Shown: positions 41,937 through 51,191 of the stretch, one piece after another | How positions within the stretch are numbered: the stretch's first letter is position 1 | How the letters are laid out: every line of letters begins with the position of its first letter | DNA from: Parcubacteria bacterium C7867-004 | Lineage (GTDB): Bacteria > Patescibacteria > Paceibacteria > UBA9973 > UBA2103 | Reading direction: 5' to 3' | Assembly (NCBI GenBank): GCA_001189075.1 | Contig: LFCN01000006.1 | Location: 248,001 to 312,000 of the forward strand | Length of the DNA: 64,000 bases | Notes under the pieces: model-generated | Told to the model about the DNA's origin: nothing | The model's input: the letters and a program-made list of their open reading frames with translations, nothing else | Database searches by the model: none | Made by a program: the position numbers and the translations under genes

Positions 41937-43106
41937 ATGAAGCGCCTCGGTATATTCGCGGCCGTACTCCTTATGGGAGCGATACCGCTTCAGGCGGCGG
42001 CGGCTACTTTGCTCAGCAATCGTACGCTCGTCGTATCCGAGGCACCTCCCGGGAACGCCTATCTCACCGGAACCGATATCACGGTGACGGTCCCGCTCCC
42101 AGCTGACGTTGCGGCCTTCGGAGGCACTCTCACGCTCTCGGCTCCCGTTATGGGCGACGCACTGCTTGTCGGGGGTACGGTGCTTGCGAGCAAGGCAGTA
42201 GCGGGAGATCTGCGTGCTGCCGGAGCGCAGATAACGGTCACCGGTCCTGTAACCGGCGATTTGATGCTCGCGGGAGGCTCGGTCGTTGCGTCGACCTCCG
42301 CAAGCGACGTGCATATCATCGGCGGGAACGTGCAGCTTACCGGTAGCGGCGGACCAGTCACCATCTATGGCGCCGACGTCATACTTTCAGGCGAGTTTGA
42401 TGGCGACGTCGCTATCGTCGCCTCGGACAGCGTTACGCTCGGCGAGGGCACTGTAATCCATGGCGCGCTCAAGTACGATGCGCCGCAGCAGGCGGGAATC
42501 CCGGTATCTGCAGTCATCGATAACGGCGTCAACTACACCGGTGCCGCGACCTATCTCCCGACGGTCGAGCAGGCGGAAACGTTTGCGATAGCCGGTGCGG
42601 GAGTTCTCTACGTCGTGAAGATCATCGCGCTCCTGATAGCGGCAGGGCTTCTCGCCGGTCTCTTCCCGCTCTTTACCCAGACGGTAGCTGATCGCGCCAT
42701 AGCGCGTACGCCCGGCCGGTTCATACTGCTTGCGCTTCTCGGGTTTGCTATCGTTATCGCGACACCCGTCCTCATCTTCCTGCTCCTCATCTCGTTCGTA
42801 GGCATGGCGGTGGCGTTCATGCTCGCCGCTTCCTATGCGCTCCTGCTTTTGCTCGGGTACGTGTACGCGGGCATCATCGCCGGAAGCGCGCTCTCGCGCG
42901 GCGTGCTCAAGCGCACTGACGTGAGTTGGAAGATAGCGTTGCTCGGCATGCTCGTGCTCTCGGTTATCGGCGCTATCCCGGTCTTCGGCGCCCTCGTGAT
43001 ATTCATACTCTTCCTGGCCGCTACCGGCGCCATCGTCTCGATCGGCTACACGTTCGCATTCGGCAAACAGGACGTCGATGATCTTGCGGACCTTTCCGTT
43101 GAGTAG
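41937..43106 (+). CDS. Exported bactofilin-like beta-helix protein with C-terminal membrane helices
   Basis: 389 aa. A signal peptide (cleaved near QAAAA) is followed by a right-handed beta-helix region (residues ~45-190) with repeating GDALLVGGTV, GDLRAAGAQI, GDLMLAGGSV and GDVAIVASDS units as in polymer-forming bactofilins. About four membrane helices (residues ~215-370) complete the protein. The helix domain would lie outside the cell, unlike cytoplasmic bactofilins. Role inferred: surface scaffold. Confidence 0.75.
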   Translation: MKRLGIFAAVLLMGAIPLQAAAATLLSNRTLVVSEAPPGNAYLTGTDITVTVPLPADVAAFGGTLTLSAPVMGDALLVGGTVLASKAVAGDLRAAGAQITVTGPVTGDLMLAGGSVVASTSASDVHIIGGNVQLTGSGGPVTIYGADVILSGEFDGDVAIVASDSVTLGEGTVIHGALKYDAPQQAGIPVSAVIDNGVNYTGAATYLPTVEQAETFAIAGAGVLYVVKIIALLIAAGLLAGLFPLFTQTVADRAIARTPGRFILLALLGFAIVIATPVLIFLLLISFVGMAVAFMLAASYALLLLLGYVYAGIIAGSALSRGVLKRTDVSWKIALLGMLVLSVIGAIPVFGALVIFILFLAATGAIVSIGYTFAFGKQDVDDLADLSVE

Positions 43107-43112
43107 CCGGAT

Positions 43113-43586
43113 ATGAGTTCGATGCCGCAGGTTGGAGACATCGCCCCAGATTTCACGCTTCCCGATCAAGACGGCGGCATGCACGCGCTCTCGAGTTATC
43201 GGGGCAAGAACATTCTCCTGTATTTCTATCCGAAAGATGATACGCCCGGCTGCACGAAGGAGGCCTGCGCCATCCGGGATGCTGAACCCGACTTCTCAAA
43301 GCTCAATGCGGTTGTGCTCGGGGTATCTGCGGACTCGGTGAAGAGTCATAAGAAGTTCTCCGAGAAGTACGGTCTCGCATTCACGCTCCTGGCTGACGAA
43401 GGGAAGGAGGTAGTGAATCTCTACGGCGTATGGGGCCGGAAGAAGATGATGGGACGCGAATATGACGGCGTGTTCCGCACTTCCTTCCTCATCGGCCCGG
43501 ATGGGCGCATCAAGCGAGTGTATGAAAAAGTGAAGCCGGAACTGCATGCGGCTGACGTGCTCGCTGATCTTAACGGGCATGCCTGA
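43113..43586 (+). CDS. bcp: Peroxiredoxin (Bcp/PrxQ type)
   Basis: 157 aa. PDFTLPDQDGG, FYPKDDTPGCTKEACAIRD with peroxidatic Cys and resolving Cys five residues later (PrxQ alpha-type), and SFLIGPDGRIKRVYEKV. Reduces hydroperoxides using thioredoxin. Six nt after the membrane protein, and its end overlaps the nth start by 8 nt. Confidence 0.94.
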   Translation: MSSMPQVGDIAPDFTLPDQDGGMHALSSYRGKNILLYFYPKDDTPGCTKEACAIRDAEPDFSKLNAVVLGVSADSVKSHKKFSEKYGLAFTLLADEGKEVVNLYGVWGRKKMMGREYDGVFRTSFLIGPDGRIKRVYEKVKPELHAADVLADLNGHA

Positions 43587-44247
43587 GAAAATATTCGAGG
43601 AACGAAAGGCACGGGCGAAGAAACTGATCGCGTATCTTAAGAAAGCGTATCCGAAACCGGCAACCGAGCTCAATTATACGACCCCTATACAGCTCGTTGT
43701 AGCAGTCATGCTGTCGGCGCAATCGACCGACAAGCGCGTGAATCTGGTCACGGAGGTGATCTTCAAGAACTACAAGACCGTGAATGACTTTGCGGATGCT
43801 GACTTGGCGACGTTCACGCAGCAGATCTCTTCCATCACGTTCTTCCAGAACAAAGCGAAGCACATCATCGCAACCGCGAAGATGATCAGGGATGAGTTCG
43901 GAGGCGAGATACCCAAGATTGAAGCCCAGCTCGTGCGGCTTCCCGGGATCGCGTACAAGACTGCGCACGTGGTGCTCGGCGAGCTCTACGGCATCTATGA
44001 AGGCATCCCAACCGATACGCACGTCCGCCGGTTCGCACTGCGCTTCGATCTCACCAACCGCACTGAGCTTACGAGGATATCAAAGGATCTTGAGATGCTC
44101 ATCCCGAAGAACGATTGGAAATACGTGAACAACGGCTTCGTGCTCTATGGCCGATATCTGTGTCCTGCGCTCCCGCATCCGTGCGAGAACCATCCGCTCA
44201 CGAAGCTTTGGCCGCCAGCGGCCAATCGTTGGCCGAAATCGAAATAA
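43579..44247 (+). CDS. nth: Endonuclease III-like DNA glycosylase, Fe-S ligands incomplete
   Basis: 222 aa. HhH motif LPGIAYKTAHVVLG with the catalytic Lys127, and the catalytic Asp146 in PTDTHVRRF. The usual C-terminal Cys-x6-Cys-x2-Cys-x5-Cys cluster is reduced to two Cys (Cys195, Cys202); the tail ENHPLTKLWPPAANRW has none. Removes oxidised pyrimidines and nicks the strand. Probably active without an Fe-S cluster, as some homologues are. Confidence 0.9.
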   Translation: MPEKIFEERKARAKKLIAYLKKAYPKPATELNYTTPIQLVVAVMLSAQSTDKRVNLVTEVIFKNYKTVNDFADADLATFTQQISSITFFQNKAKHIIATAKMIRDEFGGEIPKIEAQLVRLPGIAYKTAHVVLGELYGIYEGIPTDTHVRRFALRFDLTNRTELTRISKDLEMLIPKNDWKYVNNGFVLYGRYLCPALPHPCENHPLTKLWPPAANRWPKSK

Positions 44248-44256
44248 TTAAAAACC

Positions 44257-44280
44257 GCAGGGGAGCGAAGCTCCGCCTGC
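44257..44280 (-). terminator. Terminator of the 44.3 kb minus-strand gene
   Basis: GCAGGGGAGC / GCTCCGCCTGC stem with GAA loop (one bulged base); on the minus strand followed by GGTTTTTAATT. Confidence 0.8.
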
Positions 44281-44298
44281 AGTCTGGGTTGAAGTGGA

Positions 44299-44715
44299 CT
44301 AGACCCGAGGCTCGGACCTGCAGACCAGGTAGAAGTCGTACCTTCGGCCGTGCCCGCCGGGCGTCACGACCCGCTCTTCGAACATCTGACCGGCAGAACA
44401 GTCGCGGAGACCTTGCCGAATGCACACTGCGCTGATCTCCGAGAATATAACGTTGTTCCTGTAGCTGCGGAGATAGACGCGCAATGCCGCATCCTTGTAG
44501 CCGGGCTGACAGGGCGTCGACTTCATCCGACCGTGCTCGTCAGTGTGTCTGTGAAAGTCGTCGTTCTTCGGGGCCCCCGCGGGTGCCGTCTTGAGCCTCG
44601 GCGACGGCACGTCCGCGCCGTAGCTGTCGCCCGGAGAGGCATACGCCGGGCAAGAAATGGCCAGCGTGCCAGCAGCCAAGGTAATCAATATACGACGCAT
44701 AGAAGCGGACTCCAT
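44299..44715 (-). CDS. Exported small protein, isolated SD-led gene
   Basis: 138 aa with a signal peptide (MRRILITLAAGTLAISCPAYA) and a mature part with four Cys (PCQPG, VCIRQGLRDC, LVCRS) and a His/Asp cluster (FHRHTDEHG). AAGGG precedes the ATG as in the repeat-linked cassettes, and a strong terminator follows, but no cassette repeat is found beside it. Inserted between two native genes, so probably acquired. Family not recognised. Confidence 0.65.
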   Translation of the reverse strand: MESASMRRILITLAAGTLAISCPAYASPGDSYGADVPSPRLKTAPAGAPKNDDFHRHTDEHGRMKSTPCQPGYKDAALRVYLRSYRNNVIFSEISAVCIRQGLRDCSAGQMFEERVVTPGGHGRRYDFYLVCRSEPRV

Positions 44716-44836
44716 AGACGGCCCTTGATTGGGTCAGTCGTCCATCTAGAGAGCAGACTTACATACTTATTCATTTTGTCAATTTCAAAGAAAATGTACA
44801 CAAAGTCATAAGGAGGATTTGATATACTGAACACAT

Positions 44837-45085
44837 ATGGAAAAACGACTGTATCGAAGCCGCACTAATAAGGTCATTGCGGGCGTCCTCGGCGGGATCG
44901 GCGAGTATTACGACACTGACCCTGTGATCATCCGTCTGGTCTACCTCCTCGCTACATTCGCAACCGGTATCGTCCCGGGCATCCTCGCGTATTTGGTCGC
45001 CATGCTCATTGTTCCGGTAGCGCCTCCGTTCGTACCGTCCACCCCGGCCTCTGCCGAAGCGGTACATGACACCGAAACGGTTTAG
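44837..45085 (+). CDS. PspC-domain membrane protein
   Basis: 82 aa: KRLYRSRTNKVIAGVLGGIGEYYDTDPVIIRLVYLL is the PspC signature with one or two membrane helices. PspC senses or responds to membrane stress in other bacteria. TATACT ends 8 nt before the ATG. The C-terminus overlaps the mutY start by 20 nt. Confidence 0.9.
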   Translation: MEKRLYRSRTNKVIAGVLGGIGEYYDTDPVIIRLVYLLATFATGIVPGILAYLVAMLIVPVAPPFVPSTPASAEAVHDTETV

Positions 45086-45875
45086 GGAAACCGTCCTCGC
45101 GTACTACGCGAAAGAAGGAAGACAAACGCTTCCGTGGAGGCGAACGAAGGATCCGTACCGTATCCTCGTGTCGGAAGTAATGCTGCAGCAGACGCAGGTG
45201 GAGCGGGTCATCCCGTACTATCGCGCATTCCTCGATCGGTTCCCGAAGATAGAAGACCTTGCGAGCGCTCCGCTTTCAGACGTTCTCACACTTTGGCAAG
45301 GACTCGGCTACAACCGCCGCGCAAAGATGCTGCATGAGGCAGCGAAAATGGTGCGGGTAGATTTCAGTGGAAAGATGCCGACGACTCCCGAGAAGCTTGA
45401 GATGCTTCCCGGTGTGGGTCCGTACACGGCAGGAGCGATAGCAGCATTCAGCAAGAACACCGATGTGATATTCATCGAGACGAATATTCGTACGGCAGTT
45501 ATCCATCATTTCTTTCCGGGAGAAGAGAAGGTTCCTGATAGCGAGATAGTTTCAATACTCGAGAAAGCGTATCCCGAGGGTAAGGCCCGCGAGTGGTATT
45601 CGGCGCTCATGGACTATGGCTCAATGCTCAAGCGAAGTGGCGTGCGAGTAAACGTGAAAAGCAAGGGATACGCAAAGCAAACGAAGTTCGAGGGCTCGAA
45701 GCGTCAGGCACGCGGAGCGATTCTGAAAGCACTCGTAGGAAGTCCTCGTAGAGGAGATTTCCTCATCGCGCTCCTTGGTCCCGAGCGGGAAGGACAGATG
45801 CGTTCGCAACTCGCCTCCCTTACAAAAGAAGGGCTTGTCGAGCTTACGAACCGACGGTTCCGGCTTCCAGGCTGA
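45066..45875 (+). CDS. MutY-like adenine glycosylase lacking Fe-S ligands
   Basis: 269 aa. MutY-type core: TLPWRR, YRILVSEVMLQQTQVERVIPYY with Glu37, LWQGLGYNRRAKML and the HhH LPGVGPYTAGAI. The position of the catalytic Asp138 of the Escherichia coli enzyme is Glu (FIETNIRT). No Cys ligands for a 4Fe-4S cluster follow. Instead a basic segment leads to a short winged-helix C-terminus (AILKALVGSPRRGDFLI), without the NUDIX-like 8-oxoG domain. It may act on a different lesion. Overlaps the convergent MFS gene by 32 nt. Confidence 0.85.
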   Translation: MTPKRFRETVLAYYAKEGRQTLPWRRTKDPYRILVSEVMLQQTQVERVIPYYRAFLDRFPKIEDLASAPLSDVLTLWQGLGYNRRAKMLHEAAKMVRVDFSGKMPTTPEKLEMLPGVGPYTAGAIAAFSKNTDVIFIETNIRTAVIHHFFPGEEKVPDSEIVSILEKAYPEGKAREWYSALMDYGSMLKRSGVRVNVKSKGYAKQTKFEGSKRQARGAILKALVGSPRRGDFLIALLGPEREGQMRSQLASLTKEGLVELTNRRFRLPG

Positions 45876-47055
45876 TAATGGAGGTCTTCTGTGCACGAGG
45901 AATAGCAACCTGATGTATGCCGATAGTTGCAATAACGCCGAGCGCTGCGATCAAGGCGCCTGCAATAAGGAAGAAGATGAGGTAGTTTCCGGCGAAGAGG
46001 ATGATGCTCGCGAACACTGGGGCGATAAGCGCCGATAGGGGGCGCGTCATGCGAAATACGCTGATGGTATTCGCATCCCGCTCCGAGACCCTGCGGAAGA
46101 AGTGACTCTCCACCATGCTCTCGACGAGCGCCGCGCCGATGCGACTTATAAAGAGTATGGCGACGATAATTTCTACCGGTGTGGTGGTATCAACGAAGCC
46201 GATTGCTGCGAACGCCACGCCCGCGATAAGGAACCCGGCTATGAGCATGCCCTTGTCCCCGAGATACCGATCCGCAAGCCAGCCTGCGGGGTACTCAACG
46301 AAGACGAACGGTAGCAGCATAATGGCGAAGATCCACCCGAGTTGTTCCCACGGCATGCCGAGTACCGTGTGAAGATATAGCGGGATATAGAGCGGCGCGA
46401 GGTGATAGAAGAACTGGAGGACCGCGTTGCCGAGTGCGGCCGCACGCAGATCGGCATCCTTCCAGATGCACGCGCACGTCATCCCAACCGCGCTGAATAC
46501 CGGCGGCTGGCCTTCAGGAAGCGGCTCGATAAGAAAGAGCGCAATAAACGGTGCGAGCGAGAGGCTCGCAACCAGGAATACGAGGGAGTATCGCTCGCTA
46601 TCATCGAGCAGGAAGCCTATCGCGATTGGCGCCATTATGAGCGCCAGGTTGCCGGCGGTAAGGAAGGCGGTACGGACCCGGCCGGTAGTGCTCTCGCCAC
46701 GCATGGTTGCCTCAAGGAGGAGGTCGAGTTGATACGCGATGAGCGGCGATAGTGCGCAGGAGAGCGCGATGCAGGCAATAGCGAGCACCATCATCGGCGC
46801 ACCAGCCAGCAGGAACAGGTTCACCGACTGGAGGAACGCGAGGATGATAACCAACCGCTTCGCGCCGAACTTACACACGAGTCGCGGCATGAACGGGAAT
46901 ACGCTGAGCGTGATGATCGCACCGAGTGAGACAACAAGACCGGCTTGTGCGGCCGGCATGAAGAGCGCGAGGTAGGGCGCGATGATATAGACGATCAAGA
47001 AGAAGTGCGCGGCACTAAAAAAGTTACCGACCGAAAGGATCAAGCGCGGGTGCAT
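45844..47055 (-). CDS. Major facilitator superfamily transporter
   Basis: 403 aa with 12 predicted helices in two bundles. Loop RLVCKFGAKRLVII after TM2 and WLADRYLGDKGML after TM8 correspond to MFS motif A. Substrate unknown. TAAAAT ends 7 nt before the ATG (leaderless). Its 3' end overlaps mutY. Confidence 0.88.
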   Translation of the reverse strand: MHPRLILSVGNFFSAAHFFLIVYIIAPYLALFMPAAQAGLVVSLGAIITLSVFPFMPRLVCKFGAKRLVIILAFLQSVNLFLLAGAPMMVLAIACIALSCALSPLIAYQLDLLLEATMRGESTTGRVRTAFLTAGNLALIMAPIAIGFLLDDSERYSLVFLVASLSLAPFIALFLIEPLPEGQPPVFSAVGMTCACIWKDADLRAAALGNAVLQFFYHLAPLYIPLYLHTVLGMPWEQLGWIFAIMLLPFVFVEYPAGWLADRYLGDKGMLIAGFLIAGVAFAAIGFVDTTTPVEIIVAILFISRIGAALVESMVESHFFRRVSERDANTISVFRMTRPLSALIAPVFASIILFAGNYLIFFLIAGALIAALGVIATIGIHQVAIPRAQKTSIISLEAGTVGS

Positions 47056-47094
47056 TACGAATATTTTAGCATCCTGGTTGTCCGAATTGGCACA

Positions 47095-47131
47095 AAAGAA
47101 ACATGCCGCACGAGGTGCGGCATGTTTCTTT
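47095..47131 (-). terminator. Terminator of the RNase J gene
   Basis: 16-bp stem AAAGAAACATGCCGCA / TGCGGCATGTTTCTTT with 5-nt loop, followed by T-run on the minus strand. Confidence 0.9.
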
Positions 47132-47148
47132 GCGAGACGTTGGGTAAC

Positions 47149-49104
47149 TTACACTCCGATAAGAACCGGAATAACCATCGGCGCCTTGTTGGTCCTCGTG
47201 AAGAGGTACCCGCTCATGGTGTCGGAGAGCGCATTCTTCACGAAGTCGAGGTCGACGGGGTCCATACCCTCGGTAGAGTCCTCCACGGTCTTCTTGATGA
47301 GAAGGCGCGCCTGATTGAGCATGTCCTGGCTCTCGCGCAGGTACACGAATCCGCGGGAGATGATGTCCGGAGACTTGCGGAGCTTGCCGGTCTTGAGGTT
47401 TACGGTCGCGATAATCACGAACATGCCGTCCTTGGCAAGCATCTGGCGGTCGCGGATGACCACCTCCTGCATATCGCCGATGGAGAACCCATCGACAACA
47501 AGCGGGGCGGACGGGACCTTCTCCTTGTGCCAGAAGAGCTTCTCGCCGTTCTCGACGATGTCGATGACGCTGCCGTTATCGGCGAGGATGATGCTCTCGC
47601 GCGGGCGTCCTGCCTGCTCAACTGCTTTGGCGTGGCAACTGGTCATGGAGTAGTAGCCGTACGCAGGCATGAAGAACTTTGCGCCCACCTGCTGGTTGAT
47701 CCAGATGAGCTCGCCGGTGTTGCCGTGCCCGGTCGAGTGAACGTCCGAGGAACGGTAGTGGATGAGCGTCACGCCGTTGCGGTAGAGGTTGTCCTTCAGC
47801 TTCTGGACGCTGATCTCATTGCCCGGGATAACCGAGGACGAGAGGACAATGGTGTCGCGGTTCGTGAGTTGTATGTTCTTGTGCTGCTTGGTCGCGATGC
47901 GCATGAGGGCAGCGAACTCCTCGCCCTGTGCGCCGGTAGCGAGCACGACGATCTTGTCGGGAGGGTAATCGCCGATCTCCTGCGCGCTGATGAGCGTATC
48001 TTTCTTTACGGTGAGAAGGCCGGTCTTCTGCGCGATCTCGAGGTTCGTCTTTATCGAGCGGCCCTCGGTCACGATCTTCTTCCCGAGGCTCTCCGCGATC
48101 TGGATGATACGGACCATGCGCTCGAACTGCGACGCGAAGGTGCCGATGATGAGGCGGCCCTGCACCGTCTTAATGATCTCCTCGAGAGTCTCGTGCACCT
48201 TGCGCTCAGGCACCGAGAACCCGTCGCGCTCGGCGTTGGTCGAGTCGGCGATGAAGAGGAGGTTCTTCTGACTGCCTAACGCTCCCCATTTCTTTGCCTC
48301 GGCTTCCGTCGGGATGCCATTGTTGTGATCAAGCTTGAGGTCGCCGGTAGCGATGACGTTTCCGTACGGGGTCGAGATTGCGATACCCATCGAATCGGGA
48401 ATGGAGTGTGTAACGGGGAAGAACTGGACCTTCGTATTGCTGATGGTCATGGTGCTCCCTGGCTCTACCGTGACGATATCGAGCTCCGGCATATCCGGAT
48501 ATTCTTCCTGGCGCTTCTTGATCATCACCGCGGAAAGGTTCTGCGTGTAGATGGTCGGGTTGCCGAAGCGGTTCATCAGGAACGGGATGCCGCCGATGTG
48601 GTCGAGGTGGCCGTGGGTTATGAATACGCCCTTGATGCGATCCTGGTTCTTCTCGAGGTACTTCGTGTTCGGAAGGACGTAGTCGACGCCCGGAGAGGTG
48701 TCCTCGGAGACGAACTGGAAGCCGACATCGAAGATGAAGATATCGTTGTTCGTCTCGATGGTGAACATGTTGCGTCCGACCTCCTCGACGCCGCCGAGCG
48801 GGACGACGCGGACGACGTCCTTGGCAGGCGCTTCAGGATAATAATCGGCTACTTTCTTCTCGCGCGGTGGACCGCTGCGATCGGGTGCACCGCCGCTTTG
48901 GCGGCGGACAGGACGGCGAAGAGTACGATTGCCTCCTCCACGAGGGGGGCGGGAACCGTCACTGCGTGGTGCGCCGCTGTTCGGGCGCGGACCGCGGTCA
49001 CGCGGAGGGCGTCCGCTATCGCGCGGAATGCGCGGTTGCTCTGATTGTGATGCCGGTTGAGGGCGGGGGCTTGGCGCCGGAGCCGGCGCGGGTGCTGCTG
49101 ACAT
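47149..49104 (-). CDS. rnj: Ribonuclease J with basic low-complexity N-terminus
   Basis: 651 aa from the ATG at 49104 (MSAAPAPAP...); a longer reading is unlikely. The first ~85 residues are Pro/Arg/Gly-rich and disordered. The metallo-beta-lactamase core follows with FITHGHLDHIGGIPF (zinc site) and beta-CASP with FASQFERMVRI, ending in the RNase J C-terminal domain. Degrades and matures RNA from 5' ends and internally. Separate from SBP/SecG operon. Confidence 0.93.
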   Translation of the reverse strand: MSAAPAPAPAPSPRPQPASQSEQPRIPRDSGRPPRDRGPRPNSGAPRSDGSRPPRGGGNRTLRRPVRRQSGGAPDRSGPPREKKVADYYPEAPAKDVVRVVPLGGVEEVGRNMFTIETNNDIFIFDVGFQFVSEDTSPGVDYVLPNTKYLEKNQDRIKGVFITHGHLDHIGGIPFLMNRFGNPTIYTQNLSAVMIKKRQEEYPDMPELDIVTVEPGSTMTISNTKVQFFPVTHSIPDSMGIAISTPYGNVIATGDLKLDHNNGIPTEAEAKKWGALGSQKNLLFIADSTNAERDGFSVPERKVHETLEEIIKTVQGRLIIGTFASQFERMVRIIQIAESLGKKIVTEGRSIKTNLEIAQKTGLLTVKKDTLISAQEIGDYPPDKIVVLATGAQGEEFAALMRIATKQHKNIQLTNRDTIVLSSSVIPGNEISVQKLKDNLYRNGVTLIHYRSSDVHSTGHGNTGELIWINQQVGAKFFMPAYGYYSMTSCHAKAVEQAGRPRESIILADNGSVIDIVENGEKLFWHKEKVPSAPLVVDGFSIGDMQEVVIRDRQMLAKDGMFVIIATVNLKTGKLRKSPDIISRGFVYLRESQDMLNQARLLIKKTVEDSTEGMDPVDLDFVKNALSDTMSGYLFTRTNKAPMVIPVLIGV

Positions 49105-49219
49105 ATGGTAAATGATTAGTTTGCTAGTTGTGGTTGTGCACGGGTCGACTGACACGAGTGCGCAATGGGCAGTCCGTAGGAGAGAAGGGGACGTATCCGG
49201 CTTCGCTATGGACTATCTA

Positions 49220-50950
49220 CTACTCACTCGCCGGAACCAGGAATGGCCATACGTACTCGCTTTCCCGGTACCAGGTGCTGACGTCGTTGAATCGGTCAGA
49301 CGGCGAGGTTATCTGCGGAAGGCGGACCCCGTACACGCTCTTAGGTACAGCATACAGGAAGTCGGGGGCATGCGTAAAGGCGGCGGGGAAATCGAGCGCA
49401 ATAGCGTCCGAAATACGCTGCAGAGCAGCCTGCTTTGCTTCAGGGTCGAGCTCGGTGCGCGCGTCATCGAGGAGGCCATCCACCGTCTTATTCGCGTATG
49501 CGGCGATGTTGAGGCCGGGGTCCTGACGCTCGCCAGAGTCCCAGAACGCGTACAGATCCTGGTCGCGTCCGATAACCATGCCGAAGAGAAGCGCTTCATA
49601 GGCGCGCGGACGTATTACGTCGCTTGCGAGGTCTCCCGGCTCATAGAGCTCGACTTCTACTGGCACGCCGAGCGCCTCCCAGTCGCTCTCGATCTCGGCA
49701 GCAATAGCCTTGAGTTCGGGAACGTTCGAGGTCTTGAGCGTGATGGAGGGGAGGGTAATCTTCTCCTTCGCGTTCGACCATAGGCCGGTCTCGGGATCCT
49801 GTGCCCAGCCTCCGTCCGTAAGGGCAGCTTTTGCGAGCTCGACGCTATTGCCTTCCGGTAGTGCCGGCTGCGTTACGCTGCTACCAGGCGGTACGGGACC
49901 CATCAGCGCAGTTGCATACCCGCCGAGTATGTCGTTCACGATGCGCGTACGATCAACCGCGAGCGAAAGCGCTTCCCGCACTTCACGCCTCGCAAACGCG
50001 GGGTTCTGGTCGCTGTTGAAGAATGCGCCGAAGACGCGCGAATAGGGAGCACGCAGCGCAGTATCGCTCGCAATGCCGTGCGCGCTCTCGATGCTCCCTG
50101 ACTTATACGCGCTTTGGAGCGCCTGCAGATCATCAAAAAACTTCACCCGGATGCGGTCGAGGTACGGCTTCCCGAGCACGTACTTTGCGAACGGCTTGAG
50201 CTCTATCTCCTTGATGCTGCCGTCACTTCCGCGTGCCACATTCGCGATCTGGAACGGACCTGCTCCCACCGGTTTCGTCATAAGTGGGGAGAAGGGGAAT
50301 TCGTCCGCGGGAATGTTTCGCCAGAGGTGCGCCGGAAGGATACCGAGCGTAGTGTCGATAAGGAACGGTGCGTACGGTTTCGGCAGTAGGAACCGGACGG
50401 TGCGTGCATCCACGACATCCGCCTTAATGCTCGCCCAGTTCGCAAGCTCGGGGCTCTTAAGTGCTGGATCCTGCGCCCGTTCGATGGTGAAGACGACATC
50501 GTCCGCGGTTACGGGCGTTCCGTCGGAGAAGCGTGCATCCTCCCGTATCACGAACACGTATTCTTTCCCGTCTTCGGACACACTGTAGCTTTCTGCAAGT
50601 ACCAGCTGGAGCATACCGTCGCCGTCCACTTTCATGAGGCCCGCGTACGTGAGCGCAGTGAGATCACGATCGGCGTCCGAAAGTGCGAGCAGGGGATTCA
50701 CGAATCGGGGAGAGCCGATGATGCCTTCGGTGAGCGTTCCGCCATGAGCAGGTACGCGCACGAGGACTGAGCGCTCGAGTGCGAACAAGGCTATAAGGCT
50801 CGACGCCACGATAAGCGCGCCGAGGAACCCGAGAATGAGCTTGTCGCCGGGGCGTAGTCCGCATATGTGCGCGGAAAGCCATTCGAACGCCGGAACATGC
50901 CTGCGCCTGGTTAGTACGGAAAAGAGGGTAGAGAGTCGCGGGAGCGACAT
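49220..50950 (-). CDS. Peptide/nickel-type ABC transporter substrate-binding protein (SBP_bac_5)
   Basis: 576 aa from the ATG at 50950, 10 nt after secG. N-terminal anchor helix at residues ~38-58 (FLGALIVASSLIALFAL), then the SBP_bac_5 fold (LTEGIIGSPRFVNPLL, SDGTPVTADDVVFTIERAQD, SPLMTKPVGAGPFQI, ALSLAVDRTRIVNDIL). No permease genes are nearby, as is common for this anchored type in CPR genomes. It may act as a peptide binder or chaperone. Confidence 0.9.
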   Translation of the reverse strand: MSLPRLSTLFSVLTRRRHVPAFEWLSAHICGLRPGDKLILGFLGALIVASSLIALFALERSVLVRVPAHGGTLTEGIIGSPRFVNPLLALSDADRDLTALTYAGLMKVDGDGMLQLVLAESYSVSEDGKEYVFVIREDARFSDGTPVTADDVVFTIERAQDPALKSPELANWASIKADVVDARTVRFLLPKPYAPFLIDTTLGILPAHLWRNIPADEFPFSPLMTKPVGAGPFQIANVARGSDGSIKEIELKPFAKYVLGKPYLDRIRVKFFDDLQALQSAYKSGSIESAHGIASDTALRAPYSRVFGAFFNSDQNPAFARREVREALSLAVDRTRIVNDILGGYATALMGPVPPGSSVTQPALPEGNSVELAKAALTDGGWAQDPETGLWSNAKEKITLPSITLKTSNVPELKAIAAEIESDWEALGVPVEVELYEPGDLASDVIRPRAYEALLFGMVIGRDQDLYAFWDSGERQDPGLNIAAYANKTVDGLLDDARTELDPEAKQAALQRISDAIALDFPAAFTHAPDFLYAVPKSVYGVRLPQITSPSDRFNDVSTWYRESEYVWPFLVPASE

Positions 50951-50960
50951 ACGAAAGGGG

Positions 50961-51191
50961 TTAGAGGAAGAACCCGGCAGCAGCCGAAAGCACGAAGAGA
51001 ACGGCGAGCACAATCGTAGCATTGAACAGGAACTTCTCAGCGCCGCGGCGCTTGTAGAAGGTCGAAGCGAAATTGTCGCCACCGAAGGCGCCGCCAAGGG
51101 ACGCGCCGCGGTTCTGCAGCACGATTCCCGCTATGAGGAGCACCGCGAGCGTTATCTCGATGTAGGGCAAAAGGCCTATAATAGTCTGCAT
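50961..51191 (-). CDS. secG: Preprotein translocase subunit SecG
   Basis: 76 aa from the ATG at 51191. Two helices flank the conserved GIVLQNRGASLGGAFGGD loop. Part of SecYEG. TATCCT lies 10 nt upstream of the ATG on this strand. Followed by the substrate-binding protein in one operon. Confidence 0.93.
   Translation of the reverse strand: MQTIIGLLPYIEITLAVLLIAGIVLQNRGASLGGAFGGDNFASTFYKRRGAEKFLFNATIVLAVLFVLSAAAGFFL

Noticed and set aside
46945..49044. Plus-strand frames opposite RNase J
   Set aside because: Antisense to a clearly conserved RNase J; low-complexity Asp/Arg/Val products with no domain features.
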